DNA from: Ptychodera flava
Lineage: Eukaryota > Hemichordata > Enteropneusta > Ptychoderidae
DNA length: 64,000 nucleotides
Direction: 5' to 3'
Assembly: GCF_041260155.1 (NCBI RefSeq)
Contig: NC_091942.1
Location: 14,164,501-14,228,500, forward strand
Shown here: piece after piece, positions 23,427 to 36,721 of the stretch
Layout: every line of letters begins with the position of its first letter
Numbering within the stretch: the stretch's first letter is position 1
The notes under the pieces: generated by a model
Seen by the model: the letters and a program-made list of their open reading frames with translations, nothing else
Told to the model about the DNA's origin: nothing
The model's database searches: none
Made by a program: the position numbers and the translations under genes

Positions 23427-23510
23427 TTTCGAATTGCGAACTCTCGCGAGATTCTGAAAATGCGCATGCGTATTAGTCTTAGCAACGGAACACGGTAGGA
23501 CAACAGATTG
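23427..23510 (+). promoter_or_regulatory. left TIR with CGCG and NRF1-type elements
   Basis: TCTCGCGAGA (23442-23451) is the palindrome bound by BANP in animals. TGCGCATGCGTA (23461-23472) is one base off the NRF1 palindrome and starts 34 bp inside the end. The start codon of the nuclease gene is at 23527, so these elements sit where a core promoter would be. Promoter function is inferred. Confidence 0.55.
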
Positions 23511-24719
23511 CGTAACATTTCGAACAATGGCTTCAAGGACACGGCCGAAAACAGTCGTTGAATTGAAGAAGTATTTGAGAGATCGGGGAGTGAGCACAAC
23601 AAATTACAGAAAACAGGAGTTGGAAGACTTATGTAAGACAGCAGAGGAGAGGAAAGTACCACTCGAGCGTGATGACTTTTGTCGGGAGAGTGTTCTGAAA
23701 AGGAGAAGGTTTGTGATTTATTTTTTTTTACCGTGTTGAAATTGTATCGTAAATTTTTACTGAAAGTACTTTCTAGAATGACGTTTCTCACGCAAAAATC
23801 GAAACTTAAGCTTTTTAATGCTTGAAGAAACTAAATTTCTCGATTGGGTTGGGTGACATGTTGTTTCAAAGGAGTTGATACATGAGATTTTTAGCGTATT
23901 ATCAGCAAATTTCGCCAAATCCGCGTCAGTGAGCGTCTTGCTCTCTTCTTATTTCGTTCGTTTGCGTGTTCCAAAATGAGCGCGGAAAGCTTTTGAGGCA
24001 TCCAAACGGGGAGTTGCTTTGGGCCGATTCACATATTTTGCGAATTTGAGGATGTATCCGATTGCTTTGGAAAATATTTCTGGAGTGCGGAAACGTCGAG
24101 TCGTTTTTGGCCGTGCGGTATGGAGCATTCGGGGTTTTTTTACGGGAAGGGAAGGGGGGGGGGGAGTGTTGGAAAATCGTCGCGCAGCAGGATTTGGAAA
24201 ATATTAGTAGCCTGAGTAAAGATGTAAGCAATATCATGGATTTTGACAGCCGCGTCACCCGAAGGCGCAAAATAATAGATCTTATCCAAAATGACACAGT
24301 ACGACAACAACACCATCTATTTACATGTCTTGCAGTAGACCAATTGCTACTTCCATGATAAATGTAAGCACCGCCTCTCCGCCCACAGAAACTGTGTAAC
24401 TATACCGCACGAAGTATTTGGTCTGAACACAGGAGCGACCGTGTTCTTAAAATGTATCATCAATTGGCTAATCTAGAAAATGACGCTCGGACAAACGACG
24501 TAATAACAAAGATTTCAACGACATATACATTGTTCTGCTAGCTAGCTGTACGCAAATCTCGGCACGCACCGCATCTCCGAAACGTGAGGCAATCGGCGTC
24601 AGCGTTGTTTACGTTTTTCGCAGTGTGTCTGTCGTTGTATCATGTCACACAAAATAGGTGCAATAGAAGTCGGTTGTCTGTTCGTGACCCTATTAAACTC
24701 GGAGCTCGGATATGTATTG

Positions 24720-24814
24720 CTGTGGATCCTTAGCCCTACCAATCCCTTTGCTGATTGTGTTGGGGGAGTGGCAACACAACCAGCAAAGGGAGTGGTAGGG
24801 CTACGGATCCACAG
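24720..24814. repeat. 95-bp palindrome in intron 1 of the nuclease gene
   Basis: CTGTGGATCC at 24720-24729 pairs with GGATCCACAG at 24805-24814. The inner parts TAGCCCTACCA, TCCCTTTGCTG and TTGTGTT also pair, leaving a loop of about 11 bases. Arms are about 40 bp with only a few mismatches. Confidence 0.85.
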
Positions 24815-26999
24815 CAAGGATATGTACTGGATCTGCTGCAAACCTCGCCGCAAAGCAAAGGGCAAAGTTCACAGTGTCACGCATAAGTAGGCTAAACGGC
24901 CTTTGATTTGATTGGAGGAGAAGTTGGAATTATGTTAATGAGAATACAGGGTGGTTCATTCGTTATTCTATATATGTGATAGAGTGTTTTTTAAAAAATT
25001 CCTTCGTATTAATTACATGGGACTAATTGATGCAACCAGATGATATCTTGTGTATGGTTTACATCAACTTCAGTCAATTTCATAAAATTGTATAGAGGTT
25101 TGTGATATTCAACCCATGCTGTGAATAAATATGACAGCTATTGTCCCTTTATAATAATGAACTTCATCAACTAGATTTCCAATTTGCATTATTGCTATTT
25201 GGAAAAAATATGACAACAGCAAATACAGCATCCTTGATAATGCACCTAATATTTTTTTTCTTGTTTTATTTTCAATTTGAAAGAACTACTACTGATGGCA
25301 GATTGTTGGTCAACCCAGATAGTGTAAGAGAGTGGAAAGATGACCTCAATTTTTTACCAGATGTTGAACTTCCACAAGTGATAGTCTATCTACTCAGCAA
25401 TGGCTGGTCAAAATCAATGGTTAATAATTATAAGTCATCTGATGGTTGGAAGTTGCATAATGATGGTCATGTTAATAAAGTAGGTTGATTTCTTTTTTGT
25501 GAATTTGAAAAAAAATGATAATTTTAATTTATTCTATTATCTGTTTTACCAATATGTTGAAAACGTTTGGTTATTTCTAGGTACAGCTTAGCAAGCACAA
25601 TGATAATTTCACATATGTCAGGGGAGTTTGTGTCAGGGAAACAGAACAGCAAGCTGTTTATAAGATCTGGATAATTTTAGAAGAAAATAATATCATGTCA
25701 TCATCTTGTGAGTGCCCTGCGTAAGTAAAACTTGTTTATTTAAATATTCAAATAATTAAAACATTTCATAAATAACATTTCTTGGTATGGATGAATGTAG
25801 CATTTTTCAACTCAAAGTCATAAGGAAGGAAAGTGATCAAGGTTCATGTTATTTTCAGAAATCTTCTTGTTTCATGTCATCACATAAAAATGTTTATTTT
25901 TTTCTCATCAATCTCTAATTCAGAACCTCAATTCATTTGTCATGACCCAATATGCCAGACCGATTGAGCTTTAACTCTAAGCTTTTTCATCATTTTTGCT
26001 GTTTGTAGAGTTTTTGGTTTGAATCCTTGAACCATGATGAAATACTGGATATTAGTTCATCAACACTGTCACAGCCAATGTTAAGCATAATAAGCATGGT
26101 TATTGTTGCCCATTGTATTCAAGTCTGGACTATAATTCATATGTCAACATTGACATGTAGAGGTTTCATGGACAAATAGAATACTAGGCATTTCTGCAAA
26201 ATATGGGGATTAGTATAAGGAATTATAGTTGCAGCACAGAACCAAAGCTCTTCCAAAAATGGCCAAAGGTAACAGCTAATGTCCCTTTAATTAATTCAAT
26301 ACATTTTTTCTATGCTTCTTTCAGGCTGCATTTGTCATTAGTATAAACTATGTCTAATTGAGGCAATTAAATATTTTTTGTATAGGGATGATCAAGCATG
26401 TAAGCATGTAGCAGCACTATTGTTTGGATTGTGGTCGTTTACTGACAGACATCAGGATCGACACACTCTTGTTGGCACTGACATAGCATGTACATGGGAT
26501 TGTCCTAAGAAGGCAGCAACCCCACAGCTCCTTGATGATATTGATGTACGAACAAATAGGTCAACTCCACTCATAAAACCAATACTTGCTATGTATCAGC
26601 CAGTAATTGACATGCCAGATGATTTAGAAAAAAGGTGAGCTTTGAAACAGACAAATGTACATATTCTTTGGTGTCTTTACATGGAGAGAGGAGTGGTCAA
26701 CTTGTTTGGTGAGCATGCAGTGGTGACAGAGCATCACAAGTATAGCAAACAATTGAATCTTATGGTGAAATAAAGCCTAGGTCTCCACTCCATTTCACTC
26801 TATAACTTTAGTAATTATTTTGAGGCAAGTGATTCAATATGCTCAATCTGCTGAATAAATTACACATCAAGAAATAAAAATTATCCTCTAAAATGTCTAG
26901 ACAAAAGTTGAGCCTTTTATGATGCAGGCTATTTTAACAAGCTTATCGGTAATAATGTACATGGCAACATGCCTTACCGTTTCACTATACCTATCTGCA

Positions 27000-27168
<169 letters not shown>

Positions 27169-27479
27169 ACCCTACTTACAGACATACAAACCTACTCACA
27201 TATACCTATTAAACTATCTGCATACCTACCTACCTACCGGTATATCTATGGACCAACAATCCAATTCACATTACTTCCTTAAACTGCATCCCTACCTACC
27301 AACCTATATCTACCTGTGTCACCAACGTGATTCAAATCAAATGAAGAGAGCAGTGATGTATTTACCTTAAAGGCCTTCTCACTTTGCTGCTGTCATTTCT
27401 TTATGAGATTACAGATAATACAGACCAGATTTCCTGCCGACATACCTTCTCATACACAGTTCATCAATGCATCCAAGCA

Positions 27480-27856
27480 TCTATGCATGTGTATGCATAT
27501 ATACACATACATACATATACATATACACATACAAATACATACGTACATACATACACACATACACACACAAATACATACATACATACATACATACATATAT
27601 GCATACAATACATACATACATACACATATGGGTACACATACATACATACACATATGGGTACACATACATACATACATACATACATACATTCATACATACA
27701 TACATACATATATTCATAGATACATACATATACACATACATACATACATATACACATACATACATACATACATACATACATACATACATACACACATACA
27801 TGCAGACATGCAGACATACATACACATATACATACATACATACATACATACATACA

Positions 27857-27889
<33 letters not shown>

Positions 27890-28400
27890 TCATAGATACA
27901 TACATATACACATACATACATACATATACACATACATACATACCTACATACATATATACATACATACATGCATACATACATACATACATACATACATACA
28001 TACATAGGTACATACATATACACATACATACATACATATACACATACATACATACCTACATACATACATACCTACATACATACATACATACATACATACA
28101 CACACACACGCAGATATGCAGACATACATACACATATACATACATACATACATACAATACATACATTCATATACATACATGCATGCATGCATGCATACAT
28201 ACATACATGCAAGCATGCATGCATGCATACATACATACATACATACATACATACATACATACATACTCATATATGTACATACATACATACATACATACAT
28301 ACATACATACATACATACATACATACTCATATATGTACATACATACATACCAGTACATACATACATACATACATACATATGATACATATACACAAAATGT
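27480..28400 (+). repeat. ~900-bp (CATA)n array with larger repeat units
   Basis: Nearly pure CATA/CATG tetranucleotide with interruptions such as ATATGGGTACACATACAT (27624 and 27651), ATATTCATAGATACATACAT (27710 and 27887) and TACTCATATATGTACATACA (28263 and 28323). The recurring interruptions mean longer blocks were duplicated. Apparent proteins of up to 341 codons are periodic translations and not genes. Confidence 0.9.
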
Positions 28401-29444
28401 ATACATACTCAGACTACCAGATATATAGACAGAAAAACATATATCCATACATATTATACCTACCTAAATTATGATACAGGCTAGCCATCACTCTGAATTC
28501 CAAAGTACTGGAATATGTATAGTATAAAGTTACGCGATAACTTTAGTTAGGATATATTCAATGTAAGTAATATTGAGAGAAATTTGAAAATCACTAATGT
28601 TTGGGGTTTTTTTTGTTTCAGGTGGAAACATGCTTCAAGTGAAGATTCACTTGCAATCCGGTATCTGTCTGGCAGTTCGAGCAGTGATTCAGATACAGAT
28701 GAGGAAATGCCTACATTCTTAGAACTTTGCAAAAAACATAACACTGGTGGACTGGAGTCTCTTTTATCAGAATTACACAGAGTACTTGTGATAAAATTGA
28801 GGAAAATACCAGGGGTCAAGCTATGAATCAGGAGTGGGTTAAACAAAGAATAGGGAGGATAACTGCTAGTATTGCTCATCAAGTCATACATGTACAAAAT
28901 CCATCACCAACTCATTCTCTCCTTAAAACTATTTTCGGTCAAAACAATTTTTCTGGAAACATTCATACACAATATGGTAATGACAGGGAAAGTGTTGCAC
29001 GTAGTATGTACTGTATGGAAGCTGGGCCAATTACATAGGAAATTTAAGATTTGGGAAACAGGTTTGATTGTTGATCCAGATAAACCTTATCTAGGAGCAA
29101 GCCCAGATGCAATGGTTGAATGTGAGTGTCACGGTAGGGGGGTTGTTGAAATAAAGTGTCCAAGTACAGGCGCTGATTGTACTTTAGAGCAGTACACTAA
29201 ACTCAAACGAAATAATGTAACTATGGATGAAAACAAGAATGTTCATCTTGGATCTGGTCCATGGTTGACACAGATACAGATGCAGATGGCATTAGCTAAG
29301 GTGGAGTATTGTGATTTTGTACTGTTTTTAGGGAAACATCCGTATGTACATGTGGAGAGAATTTATTATGACAGGTCATTATGGAGTACATGGTGTTTCA
29401 AACTGACAAATATGTTCATGTCATGGGTTTTACCTAATGTTTAA

Positions 29445-30423
29445 TGTGAAAGTTGCTGGTAGTTTTCTATTTCATAAGCTAAATGTTTGTTCTTGTTCTA
29501 GTTTATAAAAAAGCTTGCTATATATGTGATACAAATTACTGTTGCCTTGGTAATGATTCTTGAGATTTGGTAAATGTCATATTCTAAAGGCAATTTTATA
29601 GCAGTGATGACACAGCATCGTCTGATCATGACACCTAATTAGCATAGAAAACTGCTCTCATATCTATTCAAATGTACCGTGAACTCCAACACAGCTTACA
29701 AATGTATACACCACCAGATAATGTAATTTTACCAATGTGTGAAATGCACATCACTGGAAACAGTGGCTTTACCATCGTGAGCAGCAAAGCGGTTCTAATT
29801 GCAAGTCATGTATCCAACGGACAAGGGGATATTGTCATGCCATCAACACTCACACTACTTGCAACTCACAAACTTGTACTTAAGACATCAAAAGGCAAGT
29901 CATTCCTGTAAAAATTATTATTACTCAGAAATAAAAAATGAAATCTTCAAAATATCCAGAACTTTTCATCTATAAATCAATATGAGCTGTACATATAAGA
30001 CACAATGTATCTTAACAGTATTGTTTAAGGTAGTAATATGACAAAGTCAAATTGAGCAAGAAAATGTGATATACAGCTGCAAGTGCTAGTTCTTTGAATA
30101 TCTTGGTCTGTTATGAAAGGTTGATGTGAGTTTCTGTAAATCAAAACATTTGCCTCAACCATAAGCTAAGAAAAATTGTTATTCATATAAAAATATAGAA
30201 GTAGTCTAGTTTGACAATAAAAAATGAACATTGTTTTTGTTGTGTCGGGTTTCTATTTGGGAACTAAATTATTGAATTTCATTATTTGGAATATATGAAG
30301 AATTGGACCTAAATTTTATGAAAACAACCTGTTTAAGAGTACAGGAATGAGACACACAAGTAATCTCAGAGGCCAATGTCGGGTAAACTCAGTCTGACAG
30401 ATGAGACATACTTATGGACCACA
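29445..30423. other. space between the two convergent transposon genes
   Basis: AT-rich, with two AATAAA signals on the plus strand (near 29930 and 30219) that could end the nuclease transcript. An open frame at 29672-29911 (79 codons, beginning MYRELQHSLQMYTPPDNVIL) follows the YqaJ stop. It shows no recognisable domain and could be 3' UTR. Confidence 0.5.
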
Positions 30424-31368
30424 CTATCTCTTCACAAGTGGTTCATAGAGATTGCACAATGCTGCAGCAACTACTAACATCTGATTAGCAACAGGTTTCA
30501 AAGTCAATGGTATGGTACGAGATAGAAGTGAAAAATTTTTTATTCTTTCAATGGCTCTTTCAACATGAATACGTAGACGGGCAATATTCCGAGTCTGAAC
30601 AATTTCATTTAAACTTAAATGTTTCCCCTTACCCCATGTACATTTGCGTGTAAAGGTGGAACTGCAAGATCAGCATGCCTCTTTAAACATAAATCTCGAA
30701 TCAAAAAGCCTCTATCAGCCATGACCAAGTCCCCCCTTTCAAGTAAATCAATTATCCCACATTCCTTGGTAATATGGCGGTCAGACGCATTTTCCTCCCC
30801 ACAACTTTGAAATAAAACTGATATATCCATCTGGAGTGATACCAATAAGGGCTTTACAAGTATTCCGTGATTTGTAATTAGAGTATGTTATGTATTGTGC
30901 TTTCGGCATTGATGGCTTTTGGATATAAAATTCTGTACAGTCAATAATAACTCTGGTTGCCCTATACTTCATCTTAAAACTGTGAGGCATATTTTTCAAT
31001 ATTTTTCTCTTGGATGGCCACTTTAAAAGAGGTGACATTGCATTACTCATAACAGTAATCCAAGTAATAAAAATCTGGGATACACGGGTGGCTGATGTAC
31101 TGAACATATCAGCCAAAATAAATAATGACAGTCCCTGTCGAAGCCTTAAAAGTGTGATTAGGAACTCTTGAAAAGGGCGAAGCTTCCTATTCCTTCCTGG
31201 TTTTTTATAAGTGGATCTCTCATTATGTTGTCCATCATTATTCATTTCTCTGAAAAAAATGTAGAAAGTTTAATTAGTAAAAAAAATCATGAAAAACCTT
31301 GTGACCATTATTAGTCTAAAGCATAAGCTGCTCTTGAACTGTCTGGTTCAACCAACAAAGTACTTTAA

Positions 31369-31893
31369 AGGGGAAGTTCACCAAGGATGATTTTTACATA
31401 TGTGCTAGCTTTGGGGTCGGTTTAATATTCAAGAACACCACTTTCACCATTTCTAACATATTTTACAAAAACAGCTAAAAATAATAGCTGAAGTTGCATT
31501 TTAGGGCTTCATATCATGGGTTTGACTCATGGGAAAAAATGTCAAGCTTGATGCTTTCATCAGCTGTTACGAAAGGGATCCACTTCAAAATGGGTATTGT
31601 TCGTTGACTCACGTTTACACAGATTATGTGTGTCTGTACATGAGTGGAAGAATAATGCCATTATCATTGGAAAATGGTCCATTCCGTATCACATGATGAA
31701 GTGCCAAGCTTTGCATTTTTCCCCCTGAAGCAAAATCCATGTTGATGAAGCCATAGAATGCAACTTCTGGTACTATTTTCGTCTGTTTTTGTTTAAAATT
31801 CTGCATGTTGAAAATGGCGACAGTGGCGTGTCTCGAATAACTGACCACAAAAGCTAGCACATATGTAAAAATCAGCCTTGGTGAACTTCCCCT
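31369..31893. mobile_element. 525-bp MITE with TAA duplication
   Basis: The left end AGGGGAAGTTCACCAAGG and the continuing TGATTTTTACATATGTGCTA are inverted at the right end, giving TIRs of about 43 bp. TAA flanks both sides (31366-31368 and 31894-31896), typical of Harbinger-type insertion. It lies in the intron between exons 4 and 5 of the transposase gene, with no coding frame of its own, so it inserted after the host transposon. Confidence 0.8.
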
Positions 31894-32423
31894 TAAATGA
31901 AAATCATTTCCTTTAACCTCCATCACTCCTTACGTAACATACACTATGTATTTTTTCCTTCTATAAATACAATTCAAATGCATCAGCCATACTTTGTCAT
32001 TTCCACTGAAAACAAATAATATTTGAAAGCCCTTCCAAAGTCATGCTCATCCACCTGATAACCCTGGAGCTGTATAACAAATATTACTGGGGTAGGGCCA
32101 CAAAAATGTTTGTCAAATATGATAGAATAAAATAGAAACAAGGTAAGTACCTGACACTAGATTTTCCACGCCAGTATCTGATGGTTTTACCACTAGCTGT
32201 TGTTGCTGACACGATGTCAAATACATCAGTAAGTTGGCTCCTTGATCTTATACCTATTGATATGCATATTTTATATCAAAACCAGAGTGAATAGCTGAAA
32301 TGACTTGAAAAATACAATTAAAAGGTCATGATTAATAATTTTCTACTATAAAGAAATGCAGAGTAAGTATAACATAGATGACATCACAAAAAATTCTCTG
32401 ATTTAAACAAAGATATATCCTAT

Positions 32424-32637
32424 GGGGTGGACCATAAGATATTCAGGGGTCTCGAAGACGCATGAGGTGGCAATTCTTTTTCTCAACAAGCTTCACAGGA
32501 TTTTTTTATCTTTACAGTCCTTTTTTTGTAAAGCCATCTGTGGCTGGATTTTATTTTCATTTATGTCTGCAAGGAATAGTTTTCAAAAATATTCCCAACT
32601 CTGCCCCCCCCCCCCATATTACAAATGGTCAACCCCT
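32424..32637. mobile_element. 214-bp MITE, GGGGTGGACCAT ends
   Basis: GGGGTGGACCATAAGATATT at the left and (minus strand) GGGGTTGACCATTTGTAATA at the right form the termini. T-rich tracts and a run of 13 C fill the middle. Same family as 11491-15730. It lies in the transposase gene between exons 4 and 3. Confidence 0.65.
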
Positions 32638-33255
32638 AAGGAGGAAGGTGAAACTTGCTTCAATTTCCAAGTCACAAGTGATTTGAACTATATTCATGAT
32701 TATTTCAGTACATGGGGAAAGTACAAATATGTCAAAGTAGGTTTTATGCAACTGAAGCATAAAATTGCAGATTCGACCAAATAAAAACAAGGAAATTCAA
32801 ACAATCACATGTTTAGACACCATTAAACATTACCAAGAACAAATGAGAACAATGACTGAAGGACCGAATTGGAAGAAAAAGAACTATGTGTCTAAAGTAT
32901 AAAAAATTAGCAATGATTGGAAAAAAGATTCTAAGGTCCCTCAAACGAACCTGAACATCAAATTTCAAAGCATATTTCTGGCTTTATGTATATTTTCTAC
33001 TGCCTCACAAGTACTGAAATGGAAACTCAAGTAAGAGTCATCTATACACAGTCAGTACCTTGATATAGTTGATATAAACTGTCTATCTCATGGTGTAAGT
33101 ATGATTCAAGGAGAAAATACTCTACCTGTGTATTTCATACAGCTCTTATCATCTTTAAGAATACTTTCAACAGTCAAGTCTCGCCGTAGTGTTTCAGTGT
33201 CATTTAGAACAGACTCCAATTTATGAATCTTCTGTTTTAAAAGCAAATTTTCTTC

Positions 33256-33348
33256 TTAACCCTTTCACCACCATGGTTTGTCCCAAATCCATTGTTTTCT
33301 ATGGTAAAGTTGGACCTGTATACAGGGAACTGGGGGTGAAAGGGTTAA
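33256..33348 (+). mobile_element. 93-bp TTAA-flanked MITE, copy 2
   Basis: TTAA borders both ends, with inverted CCCTTTCACC and GGGTGAAAGGG termini. It is nearly identical to copy 1 at 7850-7942. It sits directly against the 5' edge of transposase exon 3 on the minus strand. The only AG giving the right phase (33256-33255) overlaps its TTAA, so the insertion replaced the original polypyrimidine tract. Confidence 0.8.
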
Positions 33349-35194
33349 TTTGTAATAGATGTGACCCTGAAATCAAAAAATAACAAGTTTCACTTTACTG
33401 TCTAAAAGGGACATTATCTGTTATTGCCTGTAATTTTTTTAGTCGACGAATTAAATATCCTTTCTGTGTATCAACTACAGAACTGTGATTGAGAATCAAA
33501 GGCCCTGGCCAGAGAGACAGGCCCAGTGGATGAAGGAAATACTAGTATTTAAAGAGATAAGTGCACAAATAATAAAATGAGGAACAGATAGTTATCTTAA
33601 AGGGATGGGTACACAATAAAAACAAGGTACAATGAAATCTCATAAAAGTATCAAATATATAAAACACTTCAGAAAAAGTTTTCTAAAAGAAGATTGTGGA
33701 TACCTGTGATTTCTGTTTGAGTAGCAACACATACACTGGAAACTTCATCCACATCAGTTTTGCAATATAAGTGATCTTCACTGGGTGGGCTGGTGACAGT
33801 AAAGACTCCATCTGACAATCAAAAGATGGCAAAATCGATTATTTATTTCTCAATTTGGCAACTATACATTTGAGGAATACAGTCATTTACTGTAAAAGTA
33901 CAAGACCTACGTGGGTAAATCCCCACTATCAACTTCCCTTGCAATGTTCCGATCTTCCTTAGAAAACAGTGCCCTTCTTATCTTCCGCCAGTCTCCTTTT
34001 TTTCATTCTCTATGAATTGGAAAGACTGTAAGGAGACTGGATTAGCATGGCATGGTATGTGCTGGTCAATGAATTCATTGAAAGTTCTTACCCCGTAATG
34101 TCTAATCATGGGAAAATGGAAACATTGCCTGGGATATTGGTAGGGACTTGTCAAGTATGGTATCCGGTCCCATCTCGCCTTAGAATTCATCATAAATATG
34201 AAAAAGACACTTTCGGCAAAGCCACTATATTATTTCTGTGGAACACGTTCGTTCCCACCGCAAAAAAAAAGAAAAATAAAAAACATGGTTCTGAGCGTAT
34301 ATGGACGCGGACGCTAACACAAAGGACACCTTTGACGCGCATACGCGCAGTAAAAAGTAATATTCAGGTCACAAAGATTCACTAAATGCTTAAAATCGAC
34401 TTACTTTTATAAATTATAGCATCCCGACTCACTTATAACCGTCATAAAACATGTTTGTCCGTTCTCTATCCAAAATTATTCGAATTTTCCTTCACGCAAA
34501 CTATTTATAGGCACGTTTTGACAGCAGACGACAATGATGAAATGGCCAGTGTACCCATCTTACGCGATCGACAGCGTGATGAATATACAAACAAATAGGC
34601 AATAAAAATACTTACATTCAGATGCTACCTTCGCAAGCAGAACGGTAAAAATGATGAACTCACCTTTCATGGAGACAGGCGGAATACGTTTTTGAGTTCC
34701 GTAATGATACTCAACTTCAAGTTCAAGAGATGGGCTTGAGTTGGTCTCCAGAACCACCAGATCATGCAACTCCTCCGCTGGCTGTAGTACTTTATGGTTC
34801 TCGACCCCTCGGTTTAACTGCCACTGGTTTCTGGGACGGGATGGATCCGAAGAATGGCCCCAATCATTATAAGGAAATTTATGAGGCACAATATTGTGAC
34901 TCCAGTCGCCAGGAGATGGGAGATTGTCAGAATCAAAGTGCCGCGAGCAAACCCTTGAAAATTTGTTGGGGAGCCAGGACGGTTCTCGACGGCAACTATC
35001 GATCCACTTACGGCGAAGATATTTCTGCGATATCCGATGGGGAAATGGATGAAAAGTCACCCCAGACATCCATGGGTACTTTCCTAAATTTAGGAGTTTC
35101 CGGGTGTGAGCTTTGCAGTCCCGTACTGCACACTGGAACTCGGGCATCTTCTTAGCAACCACTGAGTAAATTTATGACAATCGCTGATAAATAT

Positions 35195-35280
35195 GTCCTA
35201 CCGTCTGTTCGGAAATACGCATATTGCGGTCAATGCGCATGCGCACAAACTTAAATCTCACGAGAGTTCGCAATTCGAAA
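35195..35280 (-). promoter_or_regulatory. right TIR with NRF1 palindrome
   Basis: TGCGCATGCGCA at 35234-35245 is a perfect NRF1 palindrome, 35 bp inside the end, mirroring the left TIR. The CGCG element here reads TCTCGTGAGA on the minus strand, one C-to-T step from the BANP consensus and consistent with CpG deamination. The transposase start codon at 35162 lies 72 bp further inside. Promoter function is inferred. Confidence 0.55.
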
Positions 35281-36370
35281 ATCTAATTGCATACAACAGG
35301 ACACGGTCCCTCCACAATCGTGAAAAGGAACAGAAATGAAGGCGAAACACTTATAAATGCCAGACTTCAATACAAGCTACCATAGCTTGAACTAAAATTC
35401 ACATGAGCATACACACAAACACAATAAGACCAAACGGTAGACATTCTAGCTTCCCTACTTGAATAATAAACATCAGTAGAACAACTTACAATGTATAAAC
35501 ACAGTCAATCAATCATTCAACGTGTCTCACCTATCAAAAATGAATTTTAAGCGTCTGATGAAGAAAACTCTGTTTTAGAAACGTAGCGTCAAAGGATCCA
35601 CATATTAAAAGAAATTAGCTGCTGATATTCAAACTGTAACAGCTACCATGTTCATTAGTATTTCCTTCATTGATAACCTAGGCCTATTATCTAAATTACC
35701 TTATAACACGATTGGAACTAATTTTGGGATAATTGGATTTTCATATTTTGCAAATTTCTCAAAAGTGTTAGGTGCCATATAGCTAAATGTTGCAATATCG
35801 TAAAATACTCATAAAAACAAGTGTGTAATGTAACAAGAAAAGCAGATGAGATAACATTTGTAGATTAAATCGACATTACTTCACCATCCAATTATCCCAA
35901 ATTAATTCCAATCGTGTTTTATATAAATATCACAGTGCAGTCCTATCTGCCGCTAGGTCCCTTACTAGTAGTTCAAATTGTCCAGCCTCCAGGGTACATC
36001 TGTAACATAAGACCCCAGTCTCATTGTCTAGACGAGTTGATGCATCATGTGTCAGTTAGCCACTTGTGGCTGCATTTGGTAGCCCTCTGCATGAGCTGCA
36101 TTTAAATCATTAGATACGGCAGCCATTTAATGACAGATCGTACTTCAAGTATATTGGTACCATGCTATTTAAATGTATTATCAAAACATTTCTCAGGTTC
36201 TTGCAGTGCAAATTAAAGTACATTATATCTAGTCAAATGACATATGCAATTGAAAAATAACTTGACACCAATTTCAAATATGTAGTAGCTGCTTCACAAT
36301 AATCTTACAATACTTCCAACAAAGTTTGTATGTAACACTCTTTACATGAATGTCAATATTTACTTTCAGG
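35281..36370. other. flank between transposon and zinc-finger locus
   Basis: No exon could be supported. It holds the 212-bp MITE at 35706-35917 and otherwise AT-rich unique sequence. A 3' splice site at about 36370 (TTACTTTCAG) opens the exon that carries the first zinc-finger start codon. Confidence 0.5.
35706..35917 (+). mobile_element. 212-bp MITE, ACACGATTGGAACTAATT ends, copy 1
   Basis: Inverted ends of about 32 bp begin ACACGATTGGAACTAATTTT and continue GGGATAATTGGAT. A copy of exactly the same length lies in the opposite orientation at 59395-59606, and the interiors share AACATTTAGCTATA-like and GCAATATT segments. No coding capacity. The target duplication is unclear. Confidence 0.8.
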
Positions 36371-36721
36371 TCTGACACAAAGAAGTTCTTGTAAAGTTGC
36401 AACAGAAACTGAGGACCATACTTGTGTCAACGATATTAATTAAAAGATGAGGCCAGACAATTGTAAAGTGTGTGGTAAGAGTTTCACAAGGAGAGATCAC
36501 CTATCTACAAAGACATCCAGGGATTCACGAAGAGGAAACTCTGTTTGTTTGTAAAGTCTGCAGTAAGAGTTTAACAGAGGAAGAAAGTCTGCAACGCCAC
36601 AACAGCATACATAATAAAAATGAAAATCCATTAGTCTGCAAAGGATACATACAAAGGAAAGGCGCATTTCTGCAAAGTTTTAGGCAAGGGTTTCACATGT
36701 AATGGACATCTTGAAGTTCAC

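Larger units (their letters stand above)
30424..35162 (-). pseudogene. THAP-HTH-DDE_4 transposase of the ISL2EU element
   Basis: Minus-strand exons with consistent phases: 34664-35162, 33704-33811, 33126-33254, 32151-32253 and 30424-31249. Exon 1 starts MVAKKMPEFQCAVRDCKAHT and carries a C2CH THAP finger (Cys11, Cys16, Cys72, His75; Trp53), the TIR-binding module. Exon 3 is a short coiled coil (ENLLLKQKIHKLESVLNDTE). Exon 5 has a helix-turn-helix (FLITLLRLRQGLSLFILADM) and the DDE nuclease: first D in VIIDCTEFYIQKPS, second D in GDLVMADRGFLIRD, E in RLRIHVERAIERIKNF. The full length is about 555 codons, normal for the family. Two single-base frameshifts lie in exon 5, near 30790 (between the first D and second D) and near 30655, so it is dead as read. 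A MITE abuts the exon 3 acceptor. Start chosen as the first ATG before the THAP finger. Confidence 0.85.

Noticed and set aside
23225-23791. 188-codon minus-strand frame across the left end of the transposon
   Set aside because: It joins antisense of nuclease exon 1, the TIR and host flank. Only the host part (23237-23424) has any protein-like features and is reported separately.
27403-28428. Open frame of 341 codons on the plus strand and several long minus-strand frames
   Set aside because: They are translations of (CATA)n tetranucleotide DNA, which stays open in several frames on both strands because of its period. No gene is implied.
29672-29911. Third transposon gene of 79 codons after the YqaJ stop
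   Set aside because: No domain or splice support. It more likely lies in the 3' untranslated region.
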